Both the position numbers and the translations under genes were made by a program. A stretch of 36,833 bases of DNA from Methylophaga sp. (GTDB lineage: Bacteria > Pseudomonadota > Gammaproteobacteria > Nitrosococcales > Methylophagaceae): positions 1 to 36,833 of the forward strand of contig JASBUF010000060.1 of the NCBI GenBank assembly GCA_030148085.1, given 5' to 3'. The notes beneath the pieces were generated by a model that was given only the letters and a program-made list of their open reading frames with translations, searched no databases and was not told where the DNA came from. Below are positions 1-8,738 of the stretch, piece by piece. Position 1 is the first letter of the stretch; each line of letters begins with the position of its first letter.

Positions 1-22
1 ATCAATGACAAGGATGTGAATC

Positions 23-697
23 ATGGCAATCAAGGATTGGCCTGCCGATGATCGCCCGCGTGAAAAGCTGCTCAGGACCGGGCCGCAAGCACTCTCAGAC
101 GCGGAGCTGTTGGCAATCTTTCTTCGTACCGGTGTGACTGGCCTGTCGGCCGTCGATCTGGCTCGACAATTACTTCATCAATTCGGCAGCCTGCGCGCGC
201 TGCTCGAGGCGGACAAAACCGAGTTCTGCCAAGGGCATGGCCTCGGTGAAGCCAAGTTTGTGCAGTTACAAGCCGTACTCGAAATGAGTCGACGTCATCT
301 TGAATCGACGCTGACCCGCGGTGATGCCTTTACTGACTCACAAACCACCCGCCATTACCTGAAACAGCGCCTGCGGGCATATTCCTACGAGGTATTTGCC
401 TGCCTGTTTCTGGATAACCAGCATCGTTTGATTCATTTTGCTGAACTATTTCGCGGCACCATTGATGGCGCCAGTGTCTATCCGCGGGAAGTCGTCAAAC
501 AAGCTTTGGAGCACAATGCGGCTGCGGTCATTCTTGCTCACAATCACCCTTCCGGCATCGCTGAGCCGAGTCAAGCCGATATCCAAATCACCAAACGGAT
601 TCAGTCAGCACTGCAACTGGTGGATATCCGTGTACTCGATCATATTATCGTGGGTGATGCCGAGACCACTTCGCTTGCTCAGTTGGGTCAACTGTAA
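23..697 (+). CDS. radC: RadC family JAB/MPN-domain protein
   Basis: A 224-residue protein of the RadC family, historically named a DNA repair protein although its in vivo role is unsettled. The N-terminal third (about residues 1-80) contains the helix-hairpin-helix-like segment with [15 protein letters not shown]. The C-terminal part is a JAB1/MPN-type metalloprotease-like domain with the zinc-binding signature HNHPSG near residue 173, followed by S and D ligands (PSQAD). Length is typical of the family. An AAGGA ribosome binding site lies about nine bases before the ATG. The stop codon abuts the stop codon of the convergent cytochrome b gene with no intervening base. Family assignment is secure; the biochemical role is not visible from sequence. 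Confidence 0.95.
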   Translation: MAIKDWPADDRPREKLLRTGPQALSDAELLAIFLRTGVTGLSAVDLARQLLHQFGSLRALLEADKTEFCQGHGLGEAKFVQLQAVLEMSRRHLESTLTRGDAFTDSQTTRHYLKQRLRAYSYEVFACLFLDNQHRLIHFAELFRGTIDGASVYPREVVKQALEHNAAAVILAHNHPSGIAEPSQADIQITKRIQSALQLVDIRVLDHIIVGDAETTSLAQLGQL

Positions 698-1435
698 CTA
701 GTCCTTATCGAGCGGCTTATCTCTGAACACCTTGCGACCGGTAAACATGGCAGAAATCAGCCCGTTTCGTTCGCGTAGTTCAGTCACGATCACACCCAGC
801 AAATGCAACACGATGAGACCGAGCAGAACAAAAAAGTTTAGTTCATGGATGGTTTTAAACGGTGAGCGGAAATCACGCATTTCCTTATAGGCGTCTTTAT
901 CAATACCTACCTCAGAATACGGCTTAACCTGATCCATGGTTTCCGGCGACTCCGCCACCCAAGCTTTAAACTGCTGACCAAATGGCGGTTTGTAGATATC
1001 AGTACCGGCCAATACCAAACCGGTTACTGCTTGCACCGTCAGTAATAGCAATAAAGCCATGACCATCCAACGCGCCAGCGGGTTATGGCCCTGAAAACCG
1101 ACGGATTTTCCTTGTTTAAGATTAGAAAAGAAGGCTTTTTTATGCTCGCGGTACTGAGCACCAAACGGCAGAATAGCGTTCCAGCGACTAAAACGATTGC
1201 CGACAAAACCCCAGATCAGGCGCCAGCCCAGATTCACCGCAAAGACGTAACCGATATAGACATGCCAGGTTTTCAATAACACCTTGCCATCATCTGTAAT
1301 ACCGAGCGCCTTGCTATTGAAAATGACAACACCGATGGCAATTAAGGCCAGTACGGTCAGCACATTAATCCAATGAAACCAGCGAATGCTGCGATCCCAT
1401 ACCCTGTATTCTTGTAGGTCTTTCTGCTCAACCAT
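698..1435 (-). CDS. Cytochrome b561-type (Ni/Fe-hydrogenase b-type) membrane protein
   Basis: A 245-residue integral membrane protein of the cytochrome b561/b6 domain family, which binds two b-type haems and passes electrons between a soluble or periplasmic partner and the quinone pool. Visible haem-ligand candidates are His21 in WFHW at the start of helix 1, His58 in KTWHVY, and histidines in the C-terminal HELNFF and VLHLLG helices. About four hydrophobic helices are seen. I chose the ATG at 1435 because a TTGGAGA ribosome binding site sits nine bases upstream of it; a TTG five codons earlier would start inside that site. No cytochrome c or dehydrogenase partner is adjacent, so the electron donor cannot be assigned. 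Confidence 0.85.
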   Translation of the reverse strand: MVEQKDLQEYRVWDRSIRWFHWINVLTVLALIAIGVVIFNSKALGITDDGKVLLKTWHVYIGYVFAVNLGWRLIWGFVGNRFSRWNAILPFGAQYREHKKAFFSNLKQGKSVGFQGHNPLARWMVMALLLLLTVQAVTGLVLAGTDIYKPPFGQQFKAWVAESPETMDQVKPYSEVGIDKDAYKEMRDFRSPFKTIHELNFFVLLGLIVLHLLGVIVTELRERNGLISAMFTGRKVFRDKPLDKD

Positions 1436-1455
1436 CGGTTTTGTCTCCAAACTAT

Positions 1456-1483
1456 CGCGCTAAATTGCCGCCACTATAGCGCG
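1456..1483. repeat. 7-bp inverted repeat upstream of the cytochrome b gene
   Basis: CGCGCTA (1456-1462) and TAGCGCG (1477-1483) form a perfect inverted repeat with a 14-base spacer. It lies 20 bases before the cytochrome b ATG on the minus strand. On that strand the repeat overlaps TATAGT, a possible -10 element, so it could be an operator. No convincing -35 was found, and no regulator can be named. Confidence 0.35.
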
Positions 1484-1517
1484 CAAAAATTAAAGCAGGA
1501 TTAATCTTTACCGGCTT

Positions 1518-2369
1518 TTACACAGAGAATGGGTAAGCAATCGCCTCATGGTGCTGATAGCCCTCAACTTCAAAGTCATCCAGCGTGACCCAGGTTTCCA
1601 AATCATTGAGTGATTTGATATCCGGATTGATGTGCAGTTTCGGTGACGGGTAAGGCTCTCGTTTCAGTTGCACATCACGCATCAATTCCAGCTGATCTTC
1701 GTAGATGTGGGCGTTGACGATTTTGTGATAAGCCTTGCCCGGCTTAAGCCCGGAAATCTGTGCCATGATTTTCAGCAGGAAAAACACCTGCACCTGATTG
1801 AAATTCAAGCCCAGCGGCACATCACAGGAGCGCTGATACGAGGTCAGATACAAGGTATCACCCAGTACCGAAAAGGTGTGAGTGTGCATGCATGGACGCA
1901 GACAGCCCATATCGAACTCGCCCGGGTTATAGAAAGTCAGTATTTCACCCCGGTCATCAATCCCTTTAGCAAGATGATCGGCAATTTTTTTGAGCTGATC
2001 TAATGGTGTGCCATCCGGCTTTTGCCAGCGACGTCCCTGTACCCCGTAAACCCGGCCCATATCATCCTCACCTTTACGGTGCGGGTTATTGAGCCAATCC
2101 GGGTTATCGTTAGCGTTGGCATCCCAGGTTTTACAGCCAATCGCACGAAAATCCGCGGCATTATCGTAGCCACGCAAATAGCCCAACATCTCAGCAATTG
2201 CTGCTTTCCAGTAACTCTTGCGGGTGGTGATCAGCGGGAACTGATTAGCGGCGACATCGTATTCCAGATCGGCATTGATCACAGTCAGGCAGCGCTTGCC
2301 GGTGCGGGTGTTTTCTACCCATTCGCCTTCATCAATGATGCGTTGGCATAAGGCCAGATACTGTTTCAC
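1518..2369 (-). CDS. thyA: Thymidylate synthase
   Basis: A 283-residue thymidylate synthase, converting dUMP and methylene-tetrahydrofolate to dTMP and dihydrofolate in the cytoplasm. The catalytic nucleophile is Cys160 in GCLRPCMH, followed by the dUMP-phosphate motif [15 protein letters not shown]. The folate and dUMP contact segment [11 protein letters not shown] is also present. It is slightly longer than the E. coli enzyme (264 residues). Translation starts at GTG (2369); a GAGGAA ribosome binding site just upstream supports this start and no in-frame ATG competes. It stands alone between the cytochrome b gene and the regulator gene, without a neighbouring folA or lgt. Confidence 0.97.
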   Translation of the reverse strand: MKQYLALCQRIIDEGEWVENTRTGKRCLTVINADLEYDVAANQFPLITTRKSYWKAAIAEMLGYLRGYDNAADFRAIGCKTWDANANDNPDWLNNPHRKGEDDMGRVYGVQGRRWQKPDGTPLDQLKKIADHLAKGIDDRGEILTFYNPGEFDMGCLRPCMHTHTFSVLGDTLYLTSYQRSCDVPLGLNFNQVQVFFLLKIMAQISGLKPGKAYHKIVNAHIYEDQLELMRDVQLKREPYPSPKLHINPDIKSLNDLETWVTLDDFEVEGYQHHEAIAYPFSV

Positions 2370-2432
2370 TCGGTTTCCTCAACAGGGTTCGCAATGCTGG
2401 TGATTGTGGCATTGCCCGCCAGAAGGCTCAAG

Positions 2433-3359
2433 TCAGGGGGATAAATTGTATTTCTGCATCCGGTACAGCAGGGTATCGCGACTAATACCTAACAAGCGCG
2501 CCGCTTTGGAGCGGTTACCGGCAGCCATGTCCAGCGCCTGCTCGATCAAATCGAGTTCCACCTGAGCCAAATCGATCCCGGAAGGCGGCAAACTAAACTG
2601 AGGCGAGTTAACCTGCACACCGGGTCGCATTGCTTCAGTCAGCTCTTCAGGCTGAATCAGTTGGCCCGGCTGCAGTAGGGCCAGACGCTGACAGTAATTT
2701 TCCAACTCTCTGACATTACCCGGCCAGTTATAACGTTGCAGGCACTGTTCGGCTTCTCGTGACAAGCGCACTACAGCATTGCTGCCCGCATATTCACGCA
2801 GATAATGTTTAAGTAGCAGTGGAATATCCTCACTGCGCTCGCGTAATGGCGGCAAATCCACCGGTACTACCTGCAAGCGATAATAGAGATCGGCACGGAA
2901 ACGACCGGCTTTGACCTCCGTCGGTAAGTCGGCGCTGGTAGCTGCCACAATGCGCACATCGGCAACATGCAGACGATGACTACCCTGCAATTGACACTCA
3001 CCAGCCTCAAGAAAGCGTAAGACTTTGGCCTGTACCGATAACGGCAAGGCGTCGACCTCATCCAGGAATACCGTCGAGCCTTCCGCTGCCAGCAAGCGTC
3101 CACGAAATGTCACCTGCCCGTCTGCATCACAGCGACCGAACAAGTCCAGTTCAACATCTTCACTGGGTAAGGCCGCACAGTTAATGGTGACCATTTCCTT
3201 ATCGCGGCGGCGGCTCTGCTGATGCAAGGTCTGTGCAATCAATTCCTTACCGGTACCTGTCTCACCGCTAATCAGTACACTGGCATCGCTAAGCGCAATC
3301 ATGGGTAGTGTACGTAGGATATGAGTGAGCTCGGGCGATTGTCCCAGCAGTGACTTCAT
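2433..3359 (-). CDS. Short AAA+ enhancer-binding-protein homologue lacking GAFTGA
   Basis: A 308-residue transcription regulator made only of an AAA+ domain and a Fis-type helix-turn-helix, with no receiver, GAF or PAS domain. Numbering from the GTG three bases upstream, Walker A is GETGTGKE (33-40), Walker B VFLDEV (98-103), the arginine-finger segment GRFRADLYYRL (153-163), sensor II region NWPGNVRELENYC, and the C-terminal helix-turn-helix GNRSKAARLLGISRDTLLYR. Between LDLFG (72-76) and Walker B, where sigma-54 activators carry GAFTGA, this protein has RCDADGQVTF instead. The ATG overlaps the last base of the upstream gene's TGA (TGATG), so the two genes are translationally coupled. Family membership is clear; by analogy with other GAFTGA-less members it probably does not activate sigma-54 polymerase. 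Confidence 0.85.
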   Translation of the reverse strand: MKSLLGQSPELTHILRTLPMIALSDASVLISGETGTGKELIAQTLHQQSRRRDKEMVTINCAALPSEDVELDLFGRCDADGQVTFRGRLLAAEGSTVFLDEVDALPLSVQAKVLRFLEAGECQLQGSHRLHVADVRIVAATSADLPTEVKAGRFRADLYYRLQVVPVDLPPLRERSEDIPLLLKHYLREYAGSNAVVRLSREAEQCLQRYNWPGNVRELENYCQRLALLQPGQLIQPEELTEAMRPGVQVNSPQFSLPPSGIDLAQVELDLIEQALDMAAGNRSKAARLLGISRDTLLYRMQKYNLSP

Positions 3360-4093
3360 CACGAGGCCTCCTGTCCATGTTCACTATGCTGCATAGGTTC
3401 GGAATGATCGTGATCGTGTCCACTCAAAGGCCACAACAAGGTCGCCAGTGCCATCAGAATAATCACCACACCGGCGATCTGACGCAACGACTTGGAACGC
3501 GCCAATGACGCCAGCATGCCGGTAAACAGCCCCGCCCCCATCACTGCAGGCAGGGTACCGGCGCCAAAGGCCAGCATCACCAGTCCGCCCTTGACCGGAT
3601 CGCCCGCAGTAGCAGCCACGGCTAACGCGGCATAGACAAGCCCGCAGGGCAGCCAGCCCCAGACCATTCCCAGCAAAAATGCCTGTGAAACTGAACGTAC
3701 CGGCAGTAACTTCTGACCAATCGGTTGCAACAAGCGCCAGACCGGTGCGCCCAGCTTTTCAGTGCGGGCAAACTTGGGAAACCAACCGCCCAGATACAGA
3801 CCCATCGAGACCATAACGATCACAGATAAGATGCGGAGAAACCAGTGGGCATTTAACTGTGTCAGCGGTGAACTGAGCAGACCCACCACCACACCGGCCA
3901 TGGCGTAACTCAAAATGCGGCCCACATTGTAGTTAAAGACAAACGGCAACATGCGCCGCTGACTCTCTCTCACCTCGGCAGGCAGGCTCAGCGTTAATGC
4001 CCCAATAACCGAGCCGCACATGGCAATGCAATGTACGGTGCTGAACAGGCCCAGCAGAAATGCAGTGATATAAGAACTGATAATGGCATCCAT
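3359..4093 (-). CDS. TauE/SafE-like (DsbD_2 domain) membrane protein with His-rich tail
   Basis: A 244-residue protein with about six membrane helices, of the group usually annotated as sulfite exporter TauE/SafE family or cytochrome c biogenesis transmembrane (DsbD_2) protein. The first helix carries HCIAMCG (His21, Cys22, Met25, Cys26) and a later helix carries WLPCGLVY, both typical of this group and suited to metal or thiol chemistry. The cytoplasmic or periplasmic C-terminus is rich in histidine (HDHDHSEPMQHSEH). Relatives often sit near cbb3 oxidase maturation or copper genes. The ATG at 4093 is preferred to a TTG at 4105. It is co-transcribed with the regulator downstream and divergent from the predicted copper receptor. 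Sulfite export is not supported by anything here; metal handling is an inference. Confidence 0.75.
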   Translation of the reverse strand: MDAIISSYITAFLLGLFSTVHCIAMCGSVIGALTLSLPAEVRESQRRMLPFVFNYNVGRILSYAMAGVVVGLLSSPLTQLNAHWFLRILSVIVMVSMGLYLGGWFPKFARTEKLGAPVWRLLQPIGQKLLPVRSVSQAFLLGMVWGWLPCGLVYAALAVAATAGDPVKGGLVMLAFGAGTLPAVMGAGLFTGMLASLARSKSLRQIAGVVIILMALATLLWPLSGHDHDHSEPMQHSEHGQEAS

Positions 4094-4150
4094 CGTGATG
4101 GTCAATTGTTGCTAAATACCGGCAGATTATCACGCTATTTAGACAGAGAG

Positions 4151-4188
4151 GTGTGTGATATCCCATAACCGGACCGCAAATCACACAC
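4151..4188. repeat. Perfect 9-bp inverted repeat between divergent genes
   Basis: GTGTGTGAT (4151-4159) is repeated in inverse as ATCACACAC (4180-4188) with a 20-base spacer, so the arm centres are 29 bases apart, close to three helical turns. It lies in the 151-base region between the SafE-like gene and the TonB-dependent receptor gene. A second, weaker inverted repeat, CTAAATA (4112-4118) and TATTTAG (4136-4142), lies on the SafE side. Either could bind the adjacent regulator; I could not define matching promoters. Confidence 0.5.
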
Positions 4189-4244
4189 ATTTTGCGCGGC
4201 TAAGTTCTCTACGCTAAGCAAAAAGAAACACAACGGAGAACAAA

Positions 4245-6464
4245 ATGTTACGCACAGCCTTATTGCCATTTAGTCTGATGGTATCTCTGAGCATTCCTGG
4301 TCTGGTCAACGCCGAGCATCCCCACGCGCCAGAAGAATTGGACAAACTTGTGGTCTCAGTTCCTGAACCACTGCCTCATAGCAATGCTCACCTGCAACAG
4401 CATGACATCGATGCTATGCAGTCAAGCACCAGTGATACTGCGGCCCTGCTGGAAAATCTACCGGGTGTTTCGTTGTACGGTGCAGGCGGCGTATCAAGCC
4501 TGCCTGTCATTCGGGGTTTGGCCGATGACCGTTTGCGAATCAAGGTTGATGGCATGGATCTGATTTCTGCCTGTGCCAACCATATGAATCCGCCACTGTC
4601 CTACATTAGCCCCGACCGGTTAAGTGAACTTAAAGTCTATGCCGGCATTTCCCCCGTCAGCGTTGGTGGTGACAGTATCGGCGGCACGATAATCGCCAAA
4701 TCCAAACAACCTGAATTTGCGGACAGCCCAGATGAGTTAATCACCAGCGGTGAAATTGGCACATTTTATCGCAGTAATGGTGATGCTCGTGGTGGAGAAC
4801 TGGCGGCCAGCCTGGCTACGCAAAACTTCAGCTTGTCATATAGCGGCTCAACATCAAAAGCGAATAACTACGACGCAGGCGACAGTTTCAAAGCCGCTGG
4901 CAATACTGCCGCTGATCGTGGTTCTCTGGATGCCAATGAAGTCGGTTCTTCTGCCTATGAAACCCGTAACCATGCCATCGATCTGGGCTTCAAGCTAAGC
5001 GAAGATCACCTATTGCAACTAAAGCTGGCGCATCAGGACATCCCCTACCAAGGCTGGCCAAATCAGCGCATGGATATGCTGGAAAACCGCAGTAACCAGG
5101 TCAATCTGTTATACAACGGTCAATTTAACTGGGGCTCTTTCGAAACATCACTTTATCGCGAAAAAACCCATCATAAAATGCAGTTTGGTGATGATAAACA
5201 GTTCCTCTACGGCACCGCCCTTGGCATGCCCATGGAAACTGAAGGCGACAATCGTGGCCTCAGCCTGAAAGCTGAAATCATCGCCAACGATCGTGATTTA
5301 TTCCGTATTGGTACCGATCTTCAGCGCTACCGTCTGGATGATTACTGGGAAGCCTCCGGTGGCATGATGATGGCTCCCGACACATTTATTAATATCAATA
5401 ACGGCAAACGTGACCGTTACGGCGTCTTTGCTGAATGGGAAGCGGACTGGAACCAGCAATGGACGACGCTGGCCGGTGTTCGCCATGAAACCGTCAAAAT
5501 GGATGCGGATGAGGTACAGGGTTATAACGCCATGTACCAGTCTGACGCTGATGCATTTAATGGCAGTGACCGCAGCCAAACTGACCACAACCTCGACTTC
5601 ACTGCACTTGCTCGATTCACGCCTTCAGCGACTGAAAGCTATGAGTTTGGCTATGCGCAAAAAACACGCTCACCGAACCTGTATGAACGTTACAGCTGGT
5701 CACAAAATGGCATGGCAATGCGCATGGTCAACCTCACCGGTGACGGCAATGGTTATGTCGGTAATGTCGACCTTGATCCAGAAGTCGCTCATACACTGAG
5801 TCTGACGGCAAACTGGCATGATGCCGAGCAAAAAGACTGGGGGCTCGCCGTCACGCCGTTCATCAGCTACGTTGATGACTTTATCGATGCTCAGCGTTGT
5901 GGCAATGGCGGCATGATGAGTGGCTGTTCAACATCAAACCTGTCGCTGACCGACGGGTTTGTTTATCTGCAGTATGGCAATGTCGCTGCCAAGCTTTATG
6001 GGATCGATCTCTCCGCTGAAAAACACCTGCATCAGTCTGAAAAACTGGGCACCTTTCATGGTGAAGCGGTGATCAGCTATGTCCGTGGTAAAAACCGAGA
6101 CAACGGTGACGATCTGTATAACATTATGCCACTCAATGCGACTTTCCTGCTGCACCATGAAAAAGGCGGCTGGCATAACACGCTTGAATGGCAACTGGTG
6201 TCAGCCAAAGACAAGGTCAGTGAGGAACGTAATGAGCAGGAAACGGCCGGCTATGGTCTGATGAACCTCCGTACCAGCTACACATGGCAGGCTGTTCGGG
6301 TAGATTTCGGTATCGAAAATGTCTTCGACAAGCTATACAGCCATCCGCTCGGCGGCGCATACACCGGTCAGGGTGCAACAATGTCTCCCACAGATGTGGC
6401 ATGGGGTGTGACTGTTCCCGGTATGGGACGCTCTTTCTATACCGGTATCAACTATCAATTTTGA
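4245..6464 (+). CDS. TonB-dependent outer membrane receptor, OprC/NosA-like, probable copper uptake
   Basis: A 739-residue outer membrane receptor. It has a signal peptide (about 1-23, ending VNA), a plug domain (about 45-160, with LPGVSLYGAGG and IRGLADDRLRIKVDGM) and a 22-strand barrel ending in the aromatic YTGINYQF. OprC/NosA copper receptors bind copper with a CxxxM and an HxM motif. Both are present here: Cys110 and Met114 in SACANHMNPPLSY, and His310 and Met312 in THHKMQF, about 200 residues apart as expected from OprC (about 180). A GGAG ribosome binding site precedes the ATG. The adjacent SafE-like protein with HCxxMCG and His-rich tail fits a metal role. Copper specificity is an inference from these residues; the receptor family itself is certain. 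Confidence 0.88.
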   Translation: MLRTALLPFSLMVSLSIPGLVNAEHPHAPEELDKLVVSVPEPLPHSNAHLQQHDIDAMQSSTSDTAALLENLPGVSLYGAGGVSSLPVIRGLADDRLRIKVDGMDLISACANHMNPPLSYISPDRLSELKVYAGISPVSVGGDSIGGTIIAKSKQPEFADSPDELITSGEIGTFYRSNGDARGGELAASLATQNFSLSYSGSTSKANNYDAGDSFKAAGNTAADRGSLDANEVGSSAYETRNHAIDLGFKLSEDHLLQLKLAHQDIPYQGWPNQRMDMLENRSNQVNLLYNGQFNWGSFETSLYREKTHHKMQFGDDKQFLYGTALGMPMETEGDNRGLSLKAEIIANDRDLFRIGTDLQRYRLDDYWEASGGMMMAPDTFININNGKRDRYGVFAEWEADWNQQWTTLAGVRHETVKMDADEVQGYNAMYQSDADAFNGSDRSQTDHNLDFTALARFTPSATESYEFGYAQKTRSPNLYERYSWSQNGMAMRMVNLTGDGNGYVGNVDLDPEVAHTLSLTANWHDAEQKDWGLAVTPFISYVDDFIDAQRCGNGGMMSGCSTSNLSLTDGFVYLQYGNVAAKLYGIDLSAEKHLHQSEKLGTFHGEAVISYVRGKNRDNGDDLYNIMPLNATFLLHHEKGGWHNTLEWQLVSAKDKVSEERNEQETAGYGLMNLRTSYTWQAVRVDFGIENVFDKLYSHPLGGAYTGQGATMSPTDVAWGVTVPGMGRSFYTGINYQF

Positions 6465-6476
6465 TTAGCTTAGGGA

Positions 6477-7043
6477 TCAGGGTAATAACTGTTCCAGAAT
6501 GTGCCGGTGTGGCGCGAGATGAAATACGGTCTCGCGCTGCTCACCGGTCGTGGTGACATAACGAAAACTGATCTGACCGGCATTGCTCAGTTGTAAGGTC
6601 AACGCTTCACCTTGATCTAAAGGAAAATCGACGACTTCTGGTCGTCTGTCAGCCAGCAGTTGATCATAACTGGCCGCGTCCCAACCCAGCAGTTTCAACA
6701 CATCAGGTTTATTGGCTTGCTGACCACTGAAAGCCCAGTCGTCATTCGCCTGTTGCTCAAACTGATACACCACCTGCTGCGGCTTGGGGGCCGGTGCACC
6801 ACAAGAGCGAAAGCCCTGAGTCAGCTTGAGTGGCTTAAAACTGTCGACCTGAACCACAATCAGCTCATTACTGGCAAAACTCGCCGTCATCGTATCGGTC
6901 AGGAACAACGACCCCCACAACTCGCCATTGGCCAGTCGTTGAATGGTTAGTTGATCCCCGTTGTTATGACGCAGCTCCATCGCCGTGGTCTGCGCCTGTA
7001 TGGGGCTAACCAGAAATAAGCTAAACAGGACAATAGATTTCAT
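6477..7043 (-). CDS. Secreted protein of unknown function
   Basis: A 188-residue protein I do not recognise. It starts with a likely cleavable signal peptide (hydrophobic stretch to VSPIQAQ, about 17 residues), so it is probably periplasmic. The mature part is predicted mostly beta, polar, with one cysteine (FRSCGAP) and no lipobox, repeats or membrane helix. A GGAGG ribosome binding site lies seven bases before the ATG. It converges on the copper-receptor gene, ending 12 bases from that stop codon, and may belong to the same functional region, but no metal-binding motif is evident. It is probably transcribed separately from ppx, whose stop lies on the same strand 50 bases downstream. Confidence 0.7.
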   Translation of the reverse strand: MKSIVLFSLFLVSPIQAQTTAMELRHNNGDQLTIQRLANGELWGSLFLTDTMTASFASNELIVVQVDSFKPLKLTQGFRSCGAPAPKPQQVVYQFEQQANDDWAFSGQQANKPDVLKLLGWDAASYDQLLADRRPEVVDFPLDQGEALTLQLSNAGQISFRYVTTTGEQRETVFHLAPHRHILEQLLP

Positions 7044-7092
7044 CTCAGCCTCCGCGTGATATCACTGAGACTGCGATCAGGATAATGAGTTC

Positions 7093-8625
7093 TCAGGCGT
7101 TCACCTGCAGGCGCAGATCAATCTTCTTAAGATGCTCCACCTCGTGCGCCAGATCGGCCTCGGTCAGCGGATGTTCCTTGAGCCAGTCTTCTGGCAGGGT
7201 CAGGATCAGCTTCTTTCCGTCCAGCCGCAATTTGACATAAGTATCCACCTGTTCACTGCGGCCACGGTTAAACACCATTGCCAGACGCAGTAACACCGTC
7301 AGTCGCTGAGTACTGAGTTGCAGTTCATCCGGTAGTTTTTTGATGTCTTTCTTCGGAAACGAGCGGCGTTGCCCGCGCACCATGACCGACAATACCTGCT
7401 GTTCTTCACGGGAAAACCCGGGCAGGTCAGAGTTGCCGACCAGATACGCCGAGTGTTTATGAAATTGGTTATGCGAAATCGCCAGACCAACCTCATGCAG
7501 TTTGCAGGCCCATTGCAGGCGATGCAGCAAATCGTCGTAGTCCAGCTCCCAGTCACGCGCGACCTGCTCAAATAACTGTGAGGCCATCACACTGACGCGA
7601 TCGGCATGCAGTTCATCGACATCATAGCGTCGCGCCAGAGCCAGTACAGTTCGCTCACGCTCATCATCATGCTGAATACGGCCAAGCAGGTCATACAGCA
7701 AGCCTTCACGTAAGGCACCGTCGGAGACGATCATGCGCTCAATGCCTAAGCGGTCGAAAGCGGCCGCCAGAATACAAAGGCCGCCTGCAATCACGTTATG
7801 ACGCTCTTCGCTGAGTCCTTGCAGCTTGGCATCTGCAACGCTGCCGGCATCAATCAGATGCTGAACCATTTTCTGCAAGGCCTCGGCGGTGATCACCCCA
7901 TCATCAGCCCAGCCCTGCTCTTTACAGATATTGGCAACACAACGAATGGTACCGGATGCACCGATAGCCTCAGTCCAGCCTGCCAGACGGTAGGGACGCT
8001 GAATAGTTCGGATTTGCCTTGCCGCATGCAGCATGGCTCTCTGCATCGAGCTGGCGGGGGTTTTACCGTCTTCGAAATATTTCTGCGAGAAGCTGACGCA
8101 GCCCATTTCCAGACTTTCCCGCATCAAGCCCTTGAAACCTTCACCGATAATAAACTCGGTACTGCCTCCCCCGATGTCCATCACCAGTCGACGGCTATTA
8201 TCGAAGGCCAGTGAATGTGCCACACCGAGGTAAATGAGCCGCGCCTCTTCTTCACCGGTAACAATCTCAATGGGATGGCCTAAAGCCAAGCGCGCCTGAC
8301 GCAGAAAGCGGCGTGAATTATGGGCGATACGTAAGGTATTGGTGCCGACCACGCGCACATCACCAAACGGCAGGTGGCGGATGCGTTCTCCGAAGCGTTC
8401 CAGACAGGCCAAAGCCCGCTCCTGCGCTTCCAGCGACAGGTAGTCGTCCTTATCCAGTCCGGCACGTAGCTGCACCATCTCACGCAGCCTGTCGACCACC
8501 TGAAAATGGCCGTCGCGCAGTCGGGCAATAATCATATGAAAACTGTTAGAGCCGAGATCAATCGCGGCCAGAACGTCGTGACTGTTTTGCTGTTGCATAG
8601 AATCCGTCGTCTTGTTTACGCACAT
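7093..8625 (-). CDS. ppx: Exopolyphosphatase (Ppx/GppA family)
   Basis: A 510-residue Ppx/GppA phosphatase of the sugar kinase/actin-like fold. It releases orthophosphate from polyphosphate, or hydrolyses pppGpp. The phosphate-binding loops are AAIDLGSNSFHMIIA near residue 20 and MDIGGGSTEFIIG near residue 145. The C-terminal third is the HD-like helical domain (WACKLHEVGLAISHNQFHKHSAYL). Length matches long, Ppx-type members (about 510) rather than short ones. Translation may start at 8625 or at an ATG nine codons later (8598); neither has a strong ribosome binding site. It lies directly after the phoU terminator on the same strand, so it is probably an independent unit functionally linked to the phosphate cluster. 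Ppx versus GppA cannot be separated by eye. Confidence 0.92.
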   Translation of the reverse strand: MCVNKTTDSMQQQNSHDVLAAIDLGSNSFHMIIARLRDGHFQVVDRLREMVQLRAGLDKDDYLSLEAQERALACLERFGERIRHLPFGDVRVVGTNTLRIAHNSRRFLRQARLALGHPIEIVTGEEEARLIYLGVAHSLAFDNSRRLVMDIGGGSTEFIIGEGFKGLMRESLEMGCVSFSQKYFEDGKTPASSMQRAMLHAARQIRTIQRPYRLAGWTEAIGASGTIRCVANICKEQGWADDGVITAEALQKMVQHLIDAGSVADAKLQGLSEERHNVIAGGLCILAAAFDRLGIERMIVSDGALREGLLYDLLGRIQHDDERERTVLALARRYDVDELHADRVSVMASQLFEQVARDWELDYDDLLHRLQWACKLHEVGLAISHNQFHKHSAYLVGNSDLPGFSREEQQVLSVMVRGQRRSFPKKDIKKLPDELQLSTQRLTVLLRLAMVFNRGRSEQVDTYVKLRLDGKKLILTLPEDWLKEHPLTEADLAHEVEHLKKIDLRLQVNA

Positions 8626-8673
8626 TCTGCCTTAGCCCCAGTCTGCTGAACAGTACTGATCGATATCACAGGC

Positions 8674-8705
8674 AAAAAAAAGCCCGCTTAGGATTCTAAG
8701 CGGGC
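8674..8705 (-). terminator. Rho-independent terminator after phoU
   Basis: On the minus strand a perfect 10-bp stem (arms 8682-8691 and 8696-8705, GCCCGCTTAG and its complement) with a four-base loop is followed by eight T residues (8674-8681 read as A on the plus strand). It lies 34 bases past the phoU stop and closes the pst-phoU operon before ppx. Confidence 0.93.
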
Positions 8706-8738
8706 CAAATATCGAGAGAGAAACTAAAAGCCAGACAA

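Noticed and set aside
4151..4188. CRP-type site in the divergent control region
   Set aside because: The arms are 20 bases apart, not the TGTGA-N6-TCACA arrangement.
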